Of a stretch of DNA of 64,000 nucleotides, positions 48,814 through 60,918 are shown one piece after another; positions within the stretch are counted from its first letter, which is position 1; every line of letters starts with the position of its first letter. This DNA comes from Symsagittifera roscoffensis (lineage: Eukaryota > Xenacoelomorpha > Acoela > Convolutidae), in NCBI RefSeq assembly GCF_963678635.1, contig NW_026970820.1, forward strand, positions 2,046,001-2,110,000, in the 5' to 3' direction. The position numbers and the translations under genes are program-made. Below the pieces are notes generated by a model. It was given only the letters and a program-made list of their open reading frames with translations, was not told the origin of the DNA and did not search any database.

Positions 48814-51024
48814 CACAGTCAGGTACTAGTGTTTTATTTTTGTTTTTCGTATTTTGTCAAGCCAAAAGAGAGTGTAGTCAAGCATCAACATCATGTGCTC
48901 AAGCAAATACGTGGACTTCTACGCATTCCCATTCGCAATGCGCCCTTCGGGCGCAAATGCCAATGCTCAATTAATTTTGCCAGGTGAAAATTTTTTAAAA
49001 AAAAAAACTCTGATGAATTTTAACTTAAACTACCACCAAAAACGCAAAGATTTCAAAGTGTGAATTAATCAAGTATTTGATAATACCGGGCATGCAGTGA
49101 GACTGATTTCGGCAAAATTAAAATGGAAAATGAAGGAAATGGAAAGAAAAAAATGTTCAAAATTAGAACGCATTATCAAAAACTTATTTGATCTCCGCTA
49201 ATGTCATAATTCCGATCAGGCTGATTTCAGATTTTAAGCGTAGAGTTTACGGTTACGGCTGCTCCCTCTACAGGTCCCAGAGGGACCGAGTGAGCATCCT
49301 ACCTCGATCCAGGATAACGGATAGTTGTTTTTAGTTTTTCACAAAATGTTTTTTCACTATTCCTTGTTTTCAATTCCTCATGAGAAGCTGTATTAACTTT
49401 CAAAAAAATTGATTTTATTAATCAATGCTTCCAAGAACAACTGATGTTAGGCGGTTACAAATGCGGTTGGTGAAAACTAGTATGGGATAATGATGACAAA
49501 ATTTGTAAGTTTTCAAATGAATTTAAAAACAGTTTTTTGCTTTTTTCTTTTATAAATTGGGAGAAATGAATCACTTTTTTTTAAGTTTTCCTCGCACCAC
49601 CCACTGTTCTTAAGTAATGAAGATTCCTGTTCTAGCCGTTTATTACACTTTGGCAGAAACAACATCAATAGAAGTAAAATGTTTAAAAAAAAAAAAATTA
49701 AAAATTATGTTTTTTTTTTTAAAAAGTCAAAAATTTGTAATTTTCAAAATTGAAAAAAAGTGAAAATTAATTGCGTATTACGATTCAGCGTACCCAACTT
49801 AGTGGGTCTAGCATTTTAAATTACCAAAAAATGTTAAAAATTGTAGATTTTATGAAGTTTTCATTCTGGCTATGTTTCCTTGTCGCCTCCACTTAAGGCA
49901 CCTTTGAGCCAACTTGAGAAACTGGAACCTAAACAAGCTAAGCAGATAGTCTGAATGAGCCATTTTTAGCTTGATAACACGCCTGGAAGAAAAAAAAATC
50001 CAGAAAAGAAAGAAATTTTTGAACTTTAACCTTTTTTTCTTCTTCAAATGGCGATACTTAGAATAATTTTTCAGCTGAAAAGTTCAAAAAAAATCGAAAA
50101 ATTCGAATTTTGAAAAATTTTTAAAAAAATCTCATCAGTCTGTTCATTGGAGTCTTCGAAGTTTTTGGAGACCTTATCTGGCGACTAACAACAAGTGGAT
50201 CACTTATTTTAAAATTTTGAGAAAGGACAAAAAAACATGTTTTTTCGACTTTTTTCACAGAATTCCGAAAGCAATATCTTGGCTAAAAACAAGAATGAGG
50301 GCCTAAAATTAGTACAAACAGTACTCCCACATAAGGTACATTAGGATGGAAACAAAAAATTTACTCTGACTCAATAATCGTTTTTTAACTTTATTTCTGA
50401 ACAAGAAATTGAAAAGAAATCAAAAACTTAAAATTTTTTTGAAAAAAATGATTTTTTTTAAAAAGTGCCAATTTTTAGCTGAAACTTTTCATTTTAGCTA
50501 AGAAAACCAGAGCAATGCCCTTTAAGCTCAATTAAATTAATATAGCAAATTGTTTTCAAGTTTTTTCGTTAAAAGCTTTCATTTTGAAAGAGTAGTCAAA
50601 ATTGGGTAAAAAAAATTAAAAAAAATCAATTTTCTCAGATTCAAAAACCTCCACCACCATGATAATTAGTTCGTTAGATAGGACTCCTAAGATCAATTTA
50701 GACTTATTTTCATAAAAATATCAAAATTTTTACTTATTTTTGAGAATTAAGCAAAATAAAAATTTTTCCCAAATTGGGCAAAAAGCCCAAATTAGCCCAA
50801 ACACCTGTTAAAAATTGTTGGGTCAAAAAATCACAAAAGGAAACCCCTATTCGTTTGACATTTTAGGGCTGCATGCAAAAAATTAGACCAATCTAACCTG
50901 ACAATTTCGAGAATCAACTTTTTTGTCAAAATTCTCTAAAGACCAATTTAGGGAGATTACTTGTACCGGTGGGGGCCCTACCCCACCTAAAAAATTTTTG
51001 AAATGCTGGAACGCGGCCACCTAG
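48814..51024 (+). repeat. Unit 29, family E (5' type b, 3' type 2), altered 5' end
   Basis: The first bases read CACAGTCAGGTACTAGTG, so the GTCACGTGAC palindrome of the other E units is lost. H1 is at 48940-48954, H2 at 49273-49287 and H3 at 50968-50987. Confidence 0.95.
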
Positions 51025-53229
51025 CACCCTCAAGGTCACGTGACTTACTTTTGTTTTTGGTATTTTCTGAAACCAAAACAATAAGGTCATGCGCCAATAT
51101 CATGGCCTCAAGCAAAGACGTCGGACTGTACGCATTCACATTAGCCTTGCGCCCTTCGGGCGCAAATGCCAATGCTCAATTAATTTTGCCAGGTGAAAAT
51201 TTTTCAAAGGAAAATTCTGATAAATTTTAACTTAAACTACCACCAAAAAAACCAAAGATATCAAAGTGTGAAACAATCAAATTTTTGCTAATACCGAGCA
51301 TGCAGTGAGACTGATTTCGGCAAAAATAAAATGGAAAATGAAGGAAATGGAAAGAAAAAAATTGTTCAAAATAAGAACGCAACTTCAAAAACTTATTTGA
51401 TCTCCGCTATTGTCATAATTCCGATCAGGCTGATTTCAGATTTTAAGCGTAGAATTTACGGTTACGGCTGCTCCCTCTACAGGTCCCAGAGGGACCGAGT
51501 GAGCATCCTACCTCGATCCATGATAACGGATAGTTGTTTTTAATTTTTCACAAAATTTTTTTCACTAATGCTTGTTTTCAATTCCTCATGAGAAGCTGTA
51601 TAAATTTTTAAAAAATTGATTTTATTAATCAATGCTTCCAAGAACAACTGATGTTAGGGGGTTACAAATGCGGTTGGTGAAATCTAGTGAGGGATAATGA
51701 TGAGAAAAATTGTAAGTTTCCAAATGAATTTAAAAACAGTTTTTTCTTTTTTCTTTTGTAAATCGGGAGAAATGAATCACTTTTTTTTGTTTTCCTCGCA
51801 CCACTCACTGTTCTTAAGTAATGAAGATTCCTGCTCTAGCCGTTTATAACACTTTGGCAGAAGCAACATCAATATGATGTAAAATGTTTTAAAAAAGAGA
51901 AAAAATTAAAAATTATGTTTTTTTTTAAAAAGTCAAAAATTTGTAATTTTCAAAATTGAAAAAAAGTGAAAATTAATTGCATGTTACGATTCAGCGTACC
52001 CAACTTAGTGGATCTAGCATTTTAAATTACCAAAAAATGTTAAAAATTGTAGATTTTATGAAGTTTTCATTCTGGCTATGTTTCCTTGTCGCCTCCACTT
52101 AAGGCACCTTTGAGCCAACTTGAGAAACTGGAACCTAAACAAGCTATGCAGATAGTCTGAATGAGCCATTTTTAGCTTGATAACACGCCTGGAAGAAAAA
52201 AAAGCCAGAAAAGAAAGAAAATTTTGAATTTTAACCTTTTTTCTTCTTTAAATGGCGATACTTAGAATAATTTTTCAGCTGAAAATTTCAAAAAAAATCA
52301 AAAAATTTGAATTTTGAAAAATTTAAAAAAAAATCTCATCAGTCTGTTTATTGGAGTCTTCGAGGTTTTTGGAGACCTTATCTGGCGACTAACAACAAGT
52401 GGATCACTTATTTTAAAATTTTGAGAAAGGTCAAAAAAACATGTTTTTTCGACTTTTTTCACAGGATTCCGAAAGCAATATCCTGGCTAAAAACTAGAAT
52501 GAGGGCCTAAAATTAGTACAAACAGTACTCCCACAGAAGGTACATTAGGTTGGAAACAAGAAATTTACTCTGACTCAAAAATCGTTTTTTAACTTTATTT
52601 CTGAACAAGAAATTGAAAAGAAATGAAAAACTTAAAAATTTTTTGAAAAAAAAGAATGTTTTGAAAAAGTGCCAATTTTTAGCTGAAACTTTTCATTTTA
52701 GCTAATAAAGCCAGAGCAATGCCCTTTAAGCTCAAATAAATTAATATAGCAAATTATTTTCAAGTTTTTTCGTTAGAGGCTTTTATTTTGAAAAAGTATT
52801 CAAAAATGGGTAAAAAAAAGTCAAAAAAATCAATTTTCTCAGATTCAAAAACCTCCACTACCATGATGATTAGTTCGTTAGATAGGACTGCTGAGATCAG
52901 TTTAGACTTAATTTCATAAAAATATCAAAATTTTTACTTATTTTTGAGAATTAAGCAAAATAAAAACTTTTCCCAAATTGGGCAAAAAGCCCAAATTAGC
53001 CCAAACACCTGTTAAAAATTGTTGGGTCAAAAAATCACAAAAGGAAACCCCTATTCATTTGACATTTTAGGGCCGCATGCAAAAAATTAGACCATTCTAA
53101 CCTGACAATTTCGAGAATCGACTTTTTTGCAAAATTTCTCTATAGTCCATTTGAGGGATATTACTTGTACCGGTGGGGGCCCCTACCCCACCTCAAAAAA
53201 TTTTGTAATGCTGGAACGCGGCCACCTAG
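51025..53229 (+). repeat. Unit 30, family E (5' type a, 3' type 1)
   Basis: The palindrome is at 51035-51044, H1 at 51149-51163, H2 at 51482-51496 and H3 at 53172-53192. Confidence 0.95.
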
Positions 53230-55446
53230 CACCCTCAAGGTCACGTGTTGGATTTTTGTTTTTGGTATTTTCTGAAATCAAAAGAGAGCGTGGTCATGCA
53301 TCGACATCATGTGCTCAAGCAAATACGTGGACTTCTACGCATTCCCATTAGCAATGCGCCCTTCGGGCGCAAATGCCAATGCTCAATTAATTCTGGCAGG
53401 TAAAAATTTTTTAAAGAATAATTCTGATGAATTTTAACTTAAACTACCACCAAAAAACGGATAGATTTCAAAGTGTGAAACAATCAAGTTTTTGCTAATA
53501 CCGGGCATGCAGTGAGACTGATTTCAGCAAAAATAAAATGGAAAATGAAGGAAATGGAAAGAAAAAAATTGTTCAAAATAAGAATGCATTATCAAAAACT
53601 TATTTGATCTCCGCTAATGCCATAAATCCGATCAAACTGATTCCAGATTTTAAGCGTAGAGTTAACGGTTACGGCTGCACCCTCTACAGGTCCCAGAGGG
53701 ACCGAGTGAGCATCCTACCTCGATCCAGGATAACGGATAGTTGTTTTTAATTTTTCACAAAATTTTTTTCACTAATGCTTGTTTTCAATTCCTCATGAAA
53801 AGCTGTATAAATTTTAAAAAAATTGATTTTATTAATCAATGCTTCCAAGATCCAAGAACAACTGATGTTAGGGGGTTACAAATGCGGTTGGTGAAAACTA
53901 GTAAGGGATAATGATGAGAAAAATTGTAGGTTTTCTAATGAATTTAAAAACAGTTTTTTTCTTTTTTCTTTTGTAAATCGGGAGAAATGAATCAGTTTTT
54001 TTTTGTTTTCCTCGCACCACCCACTGTTCTTAAGTAATGAAGATTCCTGTTCTAGCCGTTTATAACACTTTGGCAGAAACAACATCAATATGATGTAAAA
54101 TGTTTTAAAAAAGAGAAAAAATTAAAAATTATGTTTTTTTTTAAAAAAGTCAAAAATTTGTAATTTTCAAAATTGAAAAAAAATGAAAAATAATTGCATA
54201 TTACGATTCAGCGTACCCAACTTAGTGGGTCTAGCATTTTAAATTACCAAAAAATGTTGAAAATTGTAGATTTTATGAAGTTTTCATTCTGGCTATGTTT
54301 CCTTGTCGCCTCCACTTAAGGCACCTTTGAGCCAACTTGAGAAACTGGAACCTAAACCAGCTATGCAGATAGTCTGAATGAGCCATTTTTAGCTTGATAA
54401 ATCGCCTGGAAGAAAAAAAAATCCAGAAAAGAAAGAAAATTTTGAACTTTAACCTTTTTTCTTCTTCAAATGGCGATACTTAGAATAATTTTTCAGCTGA
54501 AAAGTTCAAAAAAAATCAAAAAATTCGAATTTTGAAAATTTTTAAAAAAAATCTCATCAGTCTGTTTATTGGAGTCTTCGAGGTTTTTGGAGACCTTATC
54601 TGGCGACTAACAACAAGTGGATCACTAATTTTAAAATTTTGAGAAAGGTCAAAAAAACATGTTTTTTCGACTTTTTTGACAGAATTCCGAAAGCAATATC
54701 TTGGCTAAAAACAAGAATGAGGGCCTAAAATTAGTACAAATAGTACTCCCACATAAGGTACATTAGGGTGGAAACAAAAACTTTACTCTGACTCAATAAT
54801 CGTTTTTTAACTTTATTTCTGAACAAGAAATTGAAAAGAAATCAAAAACTTAAAAATTTTTTGAAAAAAATGATTGTTTTGAAAAAGTGCCAATTTTTAG
54901 CTGAAACTTTTCATTTTAGCTAAGAAAACCAGAGCAATGCCCTTTAAGCTCAATTAAATTAATATAGCAAATTGTTTTCAAGTTTTTTCGTTAAAGCCTT
55001 TCATTTTGAAAAAGTATTCAAAAATGGGTAAAAAAAAGTCAAAAAAATCAGTTTTCTCCGATTCAAAAACCTCCACTACCATGATGATTAGTGCATTAGA
55101 TAGGACTGCTGAGATCAATTTAGACGTTTTTTCATAAGTATATCGAAATTTTTACTTATTTTTGAGAATTAAGCAAAATAAAAACTTTTCCCAAATTGGG
55201 CAAAAAGCCCAAATTAGCCCAAACACCTGTTAAAAATTGTTGGGTCAAAAAATCACAAAAGGAAACCCCTATTCGTTTGACATTTTAGGGCCGCATGCAA
55301 AAAATTAGACCAATCTAACCTGACAATTTCGAGAATCAACTTTTTTGTCAAAATTCTCTAAAGACCAATTTAGGGAGATTACTTGTACCGGTGGGGGCCC
55401 TACCCCACCTAAAAAATTTTTGAAATGTTGGAACGCGGCCACCTAG
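53230..55446 (+). repeat. Unit 31, family E (5' type b, 3' type 2)
   Basis: CACGTG is kept at 53242-53247, but the outer palindrome arm is changed (GTTGG follows). H1 is at 53356-53370, H2 at 53689-53703 and H3 at 55390-55409. A short tccaaga duplication occurs near 53850. Confidence 0.95.
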
Positions 55447-57075
55447 TTGTCACTGTGGCCCCGCTATATCAGTGGCTTTCGAAGGAGTAGGTTCCGCGGG
55501 GGGCGGAGCAGGAGAACGCTAAACGCACTCGCAAAAGGAGCACCCTTCGGGTGCTCTTTTTTGCTCGAAAGTTTTCTGAAACGGTATCTGATGAACTTTG
55601 TAAGGTGTCACAAAAGCAACAACACAAAACATTCTGTATGTGATTAGAAAAGGTCAAAAAAGATTTCTCATACTTTCAATGACTGAATCTACACCTGATC
55701 AGTCTCTAGAGAACTCCAAACCAAAGTAACTTATGTTTTTCATTGATTCATGAAGAGGACCGTTCCAACGAAAACAAGTTTTCGGAAACAGTCCTCATAT
55801 TTTTTTTCGAGCCCATTGTCAAGTACGTGGACTTTCAATTGTGACTAATAGCTGAATTGGACTTGGAATTTGTCCCAAAAAGGTTAAGTTTGTCTCAAAT
55901 TGATTAGAAGCAAAAGAAAAAAAACATTTTTTTAATTGGAAAAAAAAGTTGAGTCAGAAACGTGAAAAAACCCTTTTTTCAAAAGTCATAAAAGTAGCTC
56001 CAATTGGCTTAAATCACTAGGCTACAATATATGAACCTGTTCAGAATGGTTTTCATGACCAAAGCCATACAACTTCCATATTTAGAGAAAAAGCAAAAAA
56101 AAAAACAACTTTTTGGTTAACTCAAAAAGGTAGATAAATCGGGTAAAGTCGTCTTCAAACCTATAGGATCGAAAAGTGATCTATATAGGGTATATATGTA
56201 GTGTCCTTGTTAGGTCGCATGCAAAAAAAATAGAACAGTTTTGTTGGCCACTTCCGAAATTAAGACTTTTTTTTCGAAATTTGGCCATTTTTATTTGTAG
56301 TAAAATAGTAGTAAAATAGCCGAGAAAAAAAATTGTAAAAACCAAAATTTTTATCTAATTTCGACGTTTAAATACTCTATACCTACTAAAATGTCCATGG
56401 CAAGCTCAAATAAGCCATCAAAATTCATTTTTTCTCACTTTTTAAAATTTTTGTTTTTTTGATATACAATGTTGAGTCAGAAACGTGAAAAATCAATTTT
56501 TTTCAAAAAGTCAAAATAAAGTGTTTCAATCAATTTGTTTCACTAAAACACACTTTATAAACCTGTTCAGATTGGGTTTTTGGGTTAAAGCCGAAAATTC
56601 ACCCATTTTGAGAAAAGTGGAAAAAACACCTTTTTAGTTACAAAAAAACCATCATTTTTGTTGCAGTTTTTGAAAAAACTCAAATTTTTGAGAAAAAATT
56701 TTTTTCTCAAACATTTATATTTAGGCTCCCCAAACAGTCTACTTTCATCCATTCCTTGTCAATATACCCCATTTTTTGAACCAAAACAGAGTTAATAGGT
56801 AGTTTTTATCAAAAAACGTGTTTTTTACCATTTTTGCCCCCCATTTCCCTCTATAAGTCAACACATAACAAAATTTTGGCAAAACGGGGCAAAAGTGTAT
56901 CCTTAGAATTTCAATACGGGGCTGCATGCAAAAAATTAGGGAATTCTGACCTCCAGTTTTCGAGAACACGACTTATTCTGCATGAAAAGGGTAAAAGGTA
57001 AATGTTCCTTCGAACCGACGGGGCCCCTTCCCCTGTCTCTGCTGAACGCCATAGCCGGACGCGGCGGCCACCTAG
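55447..57075 (+). repeat. Unit 32, family A, near-duplicate of unit 2
   Basis: An A unit inside the E domain. H1 is at 55538-55556, H2 at 55757-55794 and H3 at 57017-57037. It matches 2255-3887 in its private variants but starts TTGTCACTG where that unit starts AGGTTTTTG. Confidence 0.95.
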
Positions 57076-58703
57076 ATAGGTCAGTGACCTGCGGTGCATG
57101 GGTGTTATGGGCTTGATTCGTATGCATTGGCCTGGGGGCCATTAGCTTCAAGCCATGTGGCACTCGCAGAAAAAGAGCACCCGAAGGGTGCTCTTTTACT
57201 GCTCGAATGTCTTGTGAAACGGTATCTGATGAACTTTGTAGGGTGTCACAAAAGCAACATGACAAAACTTTCTGTATCTGATCAGTAATGGTCAAAAAAG
57301 ATTTATGACACTTTCAATGACTGAAGCTACACCTGATCAGTCTCTAGAGAACCCTAAAACAAAGTAACTTATATTTTTCAGTGACTCATGAAGAGGACTG
57401 TTTCAACGAAAACAAGTTTTCGGAAACAGTCCTCATATTCTTTTTTGATCCCATTGTCAAGTACGTGGATTTTCAATGGTGACTTATAGCTGAATTGGAC
57501 TTGGAATTTGTCCCAAAAAGGTTAAGTTTGTCTCAAATTGATTAGAAGCAATAGAAAAAAAAAGTTTTGATAAAAAAAGTTGAGTCAGAAACGTGAAAAA
57601 TCGCTTTTTTTTTCAAAAATTCATCAAAAGTATTTCCATTTGGATTAAATAAGTAGGCTACAATAAATGAACCTGTTCAGAATGACTTTCATGACCAAAG
57701 CCGTAAAATTTCCATATTTAGAGAAAAGGCAAAAAAACCTCTTTTTGGTTAACTGAAAAACGTAGATAAATCGAGTAAAGTCGTCTTCAAACCGATAGGT
57801 TCGAAAAAGGATCTAACTAAGGTATATCTGCAGTGTTCTTGTAAGGTCACATGCAAAAAAATGGAACAATTGTGGTGGCCACTTCCAAAAACAAGACTTT
57901 TTTTCGGAACTTGGCCATTTTTATTTGTAGTAAAGTAGTAAAAAGCTAACCGAGAAAAAAAGTTATAAAAACCAAAATTTTCATCCAATTTTGACAATTA
58001 AATACTCTCTACCTACTAAAATGAATATGGCAAGCTCGAATATGCTATCAAAACTCATTTTTTCTCACTTTTTAAAAATTTTGTTTTTTTTATATTAAAT
58101 GTTGAGTCAGAAACGTGAAAAACCAGTTTTTTTCAAAAAGTTAAAAAAAGTTATTGCAATCAATTTGTTTCACTAAAACACACTTAATGAACCTGTTCAG
58201 AAGGCTTTTCATGTTTAAAGCCAAAACTTTACCCCTTTTGAGAAAAGTGGAAAAAACACCTTTTTAGTTACAAAAAAAACATCATTTTTGTTGCAGGTTT
58301 TGAAAAAACTCAAATTTTTGAGAAAAATTTTTTTTCCCACACCTACATCATTGGGCTCCCAAAACAGTCTACTTTCATCCATTCTTCATCAAATCACCCC
58401 AATTTGTTAACCAAAATAGAGTTACTGAGCCATTTTTACCAAAAAACGTGGTTTTTCCCTGTTTTTCCCCATTTTTCCCACTATAAGTCAACGCATAACA
58501 AAATTTTGGGAAAACGGAGCAAAAGTGTATCCTTAGAATTGCATTTTAGGCCTGCATGCCAATTTTTATCGAATTCTATCCCGACAATTTTGAGATCAGC
58601 ACTTTTTCCGAGCAAATAGTCATACCGTTATAATTCTTTGGCCGTTCGGGGCCCCTACCCCAAACTCACTAAACAAAGACGCCGAAGGCGGACGGCCACC
58701 TAG
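57076..58703 (+). repeat. Unit 33, mosaic C unit
   Basis: The 5' third is C and closest to the unit at 10326. H1 is at 57166-57202 and H2 at 57395-57432. Directly after H2 the sequence becomes A-like (tcctcatattc, attgtcaagtacgtgg). It then continues as a distinct body and returns to a standard C end, with H3 at 58644-58665. Confidence 0.92.
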
Positions 58704-60918
58704 CACCCTCAAGGTCACGTGACTTAATTTTGTTTTTGGTATTTTCTGAAACCAAAAGCAAGCATGGTCATGCATCGACATCATGTGCTCAAGCAAATAC
58801 GTGGACTTCTACGCATTCCCATTCGCAATGCGCCCATCGGGCTCAAATGCCAATGCTCAATTAATTTTGCCAGGTGAAAAAAAAATTATTTAAAAACTCT
58901 GCTAAACTTTATTTTAAACTACCACCAAAAAACGCAAAGATTTCAAAGTGTAAAACAATCAAATTTTTGCCAATACCGGGCTTGCAATGAGACTGATGTT
59001 GGCAAAAGTAAAATAGAAAATGTAGAAAATGGAAAGAAAAAAATTGTTCAAAATAAGAACGCAACATCAAAAACTTATTTGATCTCCGCTCAAATCATAA
59101 TTCAGATCAGGCTGATTTCAGATTTTAAGCGTAGAATTTACGGTTACGGCTGCTCCCTCTACAGGTCCCAGAGGGACCGAGTGAGCATCCTACCTCGATC
59201 CAGGTTAACGGATAGTTGTTCTTAATTTTTCACAAATTTTTTTTTCTCTAATGCTTGTTTTCACTTCCTCATGAGAAGCTGTATTAATTTTTAAAAAATT
59301 TATTTTATCCATCAATGCTTCCAAGAACAACTGATTTTATGCGATTACAAATGCGGTTGTTGAAACTAGTAAGGGATAATGATGAGAAAAATTGTAAGTT
59401 TTCAAATGAATTTAAAAACAGTTTTTTTCCTTTTTTTCTTTTGTAAATCGGGAGAAATGAATCAGTTTTTTTTTTAAGTTTTCCTCGCACCACCCACTGT
59501 TCCTAAGTAATGAAGATTCCTGTTCTAGCCGTTTATAACACTTTGGCAGAAAAAACATCAATATGATGTAAAATGTTTTAAAAAAGAGAAAAATTTAAAA
59601 ATTATGTTTTTTTTAAAAAATCAAAAAATTGTAATTTTCAAAATTGAAAAAAAGTAAAAGTTAATTGCATATTACGATTCACCGTACCCAACTTAGTGGG
59701 TATAGCATTTTAAATTACCAAAAAATGTTGAAAATTGTAGATTTTATGAAGTTTTCATTTTGGCTATTTTTCCTTGTCGCCTCCACTTAAGGCACCTTTG
59801 AGCCAACTTGAGAAACTGGAACCTAAACAAGCTATACAGATAGTCTCAATGAGCCATTTTCAGCGTGATAACACGCCTGGAAGAAAAAAAACTCCAGAAA
59901 AGAAAGAAAATTTTGAACTTTAACCTTTTTTCTTCTTCAAATGGCGATACTTAGAATAATTTTTCATCTGAAAAGTTCAAAAAAAATCAAAAAATTCAAA
60001 TTTTGAAAATTTTTTTAAAAAATCTCATCAGTCTGTTTATTGGAGTCTTCGAGGTTTTGAGAGATCTTATCTGGCGGCTAACAACAAAAGGATCATTTAT
60101 TATAAAAATTTGAGAAAGGTCAAAAAAACATGTTTTTTCGACTTTTTTGACAGAATTTCGAAAGCAATATCTTGGCAAAAAACAAGAATGAGGGCCTAAA
60201 ATTAGTACAAACAGTACTCCCACATAAGGTACATTAGGTTGGAAACAAAAAATTTACTCTGACTCAAAAATCGTTTTTTAACTTTATTTCTGAACAAGAA
60301 ATTGAAAAGAAATCAAAAACTTAAAAATTTTTTGAAAAAAAAGATTGTTTTGAAAAAGTGCCAATTTTTAGCTGAAACTTTTCATTTTAGCTAATAAAGC
60401 CAGAGCAATGCCCTTTAAGCTCAAATAAATTAATTATGCAAATTACTTTGAAGTTTTTTCGTTAAAGCCTTTTATTTTGAAAAAGTATTCAAAAATGGGT
60501 AAAAAAAAGTCAAAAAAATCAATTTTCTCCGATTCAAAAACCTCCACTACCATGATGATTAGTTCGTTAGATAGGACTGCTGAGATCAATTTAGACGTAT
60601 TTTCATAAGTATATCAAAATTTTTATTTATTTTTGAGAATTAAGCAAAATAAAAACTTTTCCCAAATTGGGCAAAAAGCCCAAATTAGCCCAAACACCTG
60701 TTAAAAATTGTTGGGTCAAAAAATCACAAAAGGAAACCCCTATTCGTTTGCCATTTTAGGGCCGCATGCAAAAAATTAGACCAATCTAACCTGACAATTT
60801 CGAGAATCGACTTTTTTGCAAAATTTCTCTATAGTCCATTTGAGGGATATTACTTGTACCGGTGGGGGCCCCTACCCCACCTCAAAAAATTTTGTAATGC
60901 TGGAACGCGGCCACCTAG
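58704..60918 (+). repeat. Unit 34, family E (5' type b, 3' type 1)
   Basis: The palindrome is at 58714-58723. H1 at 58830-58844 is damaged: the loop is ATC and the right arm GGGCTC mispairs with GCGCCC. H2 is at 59164-59178 and H3 at 60861-60881. Confidence 0.95.
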
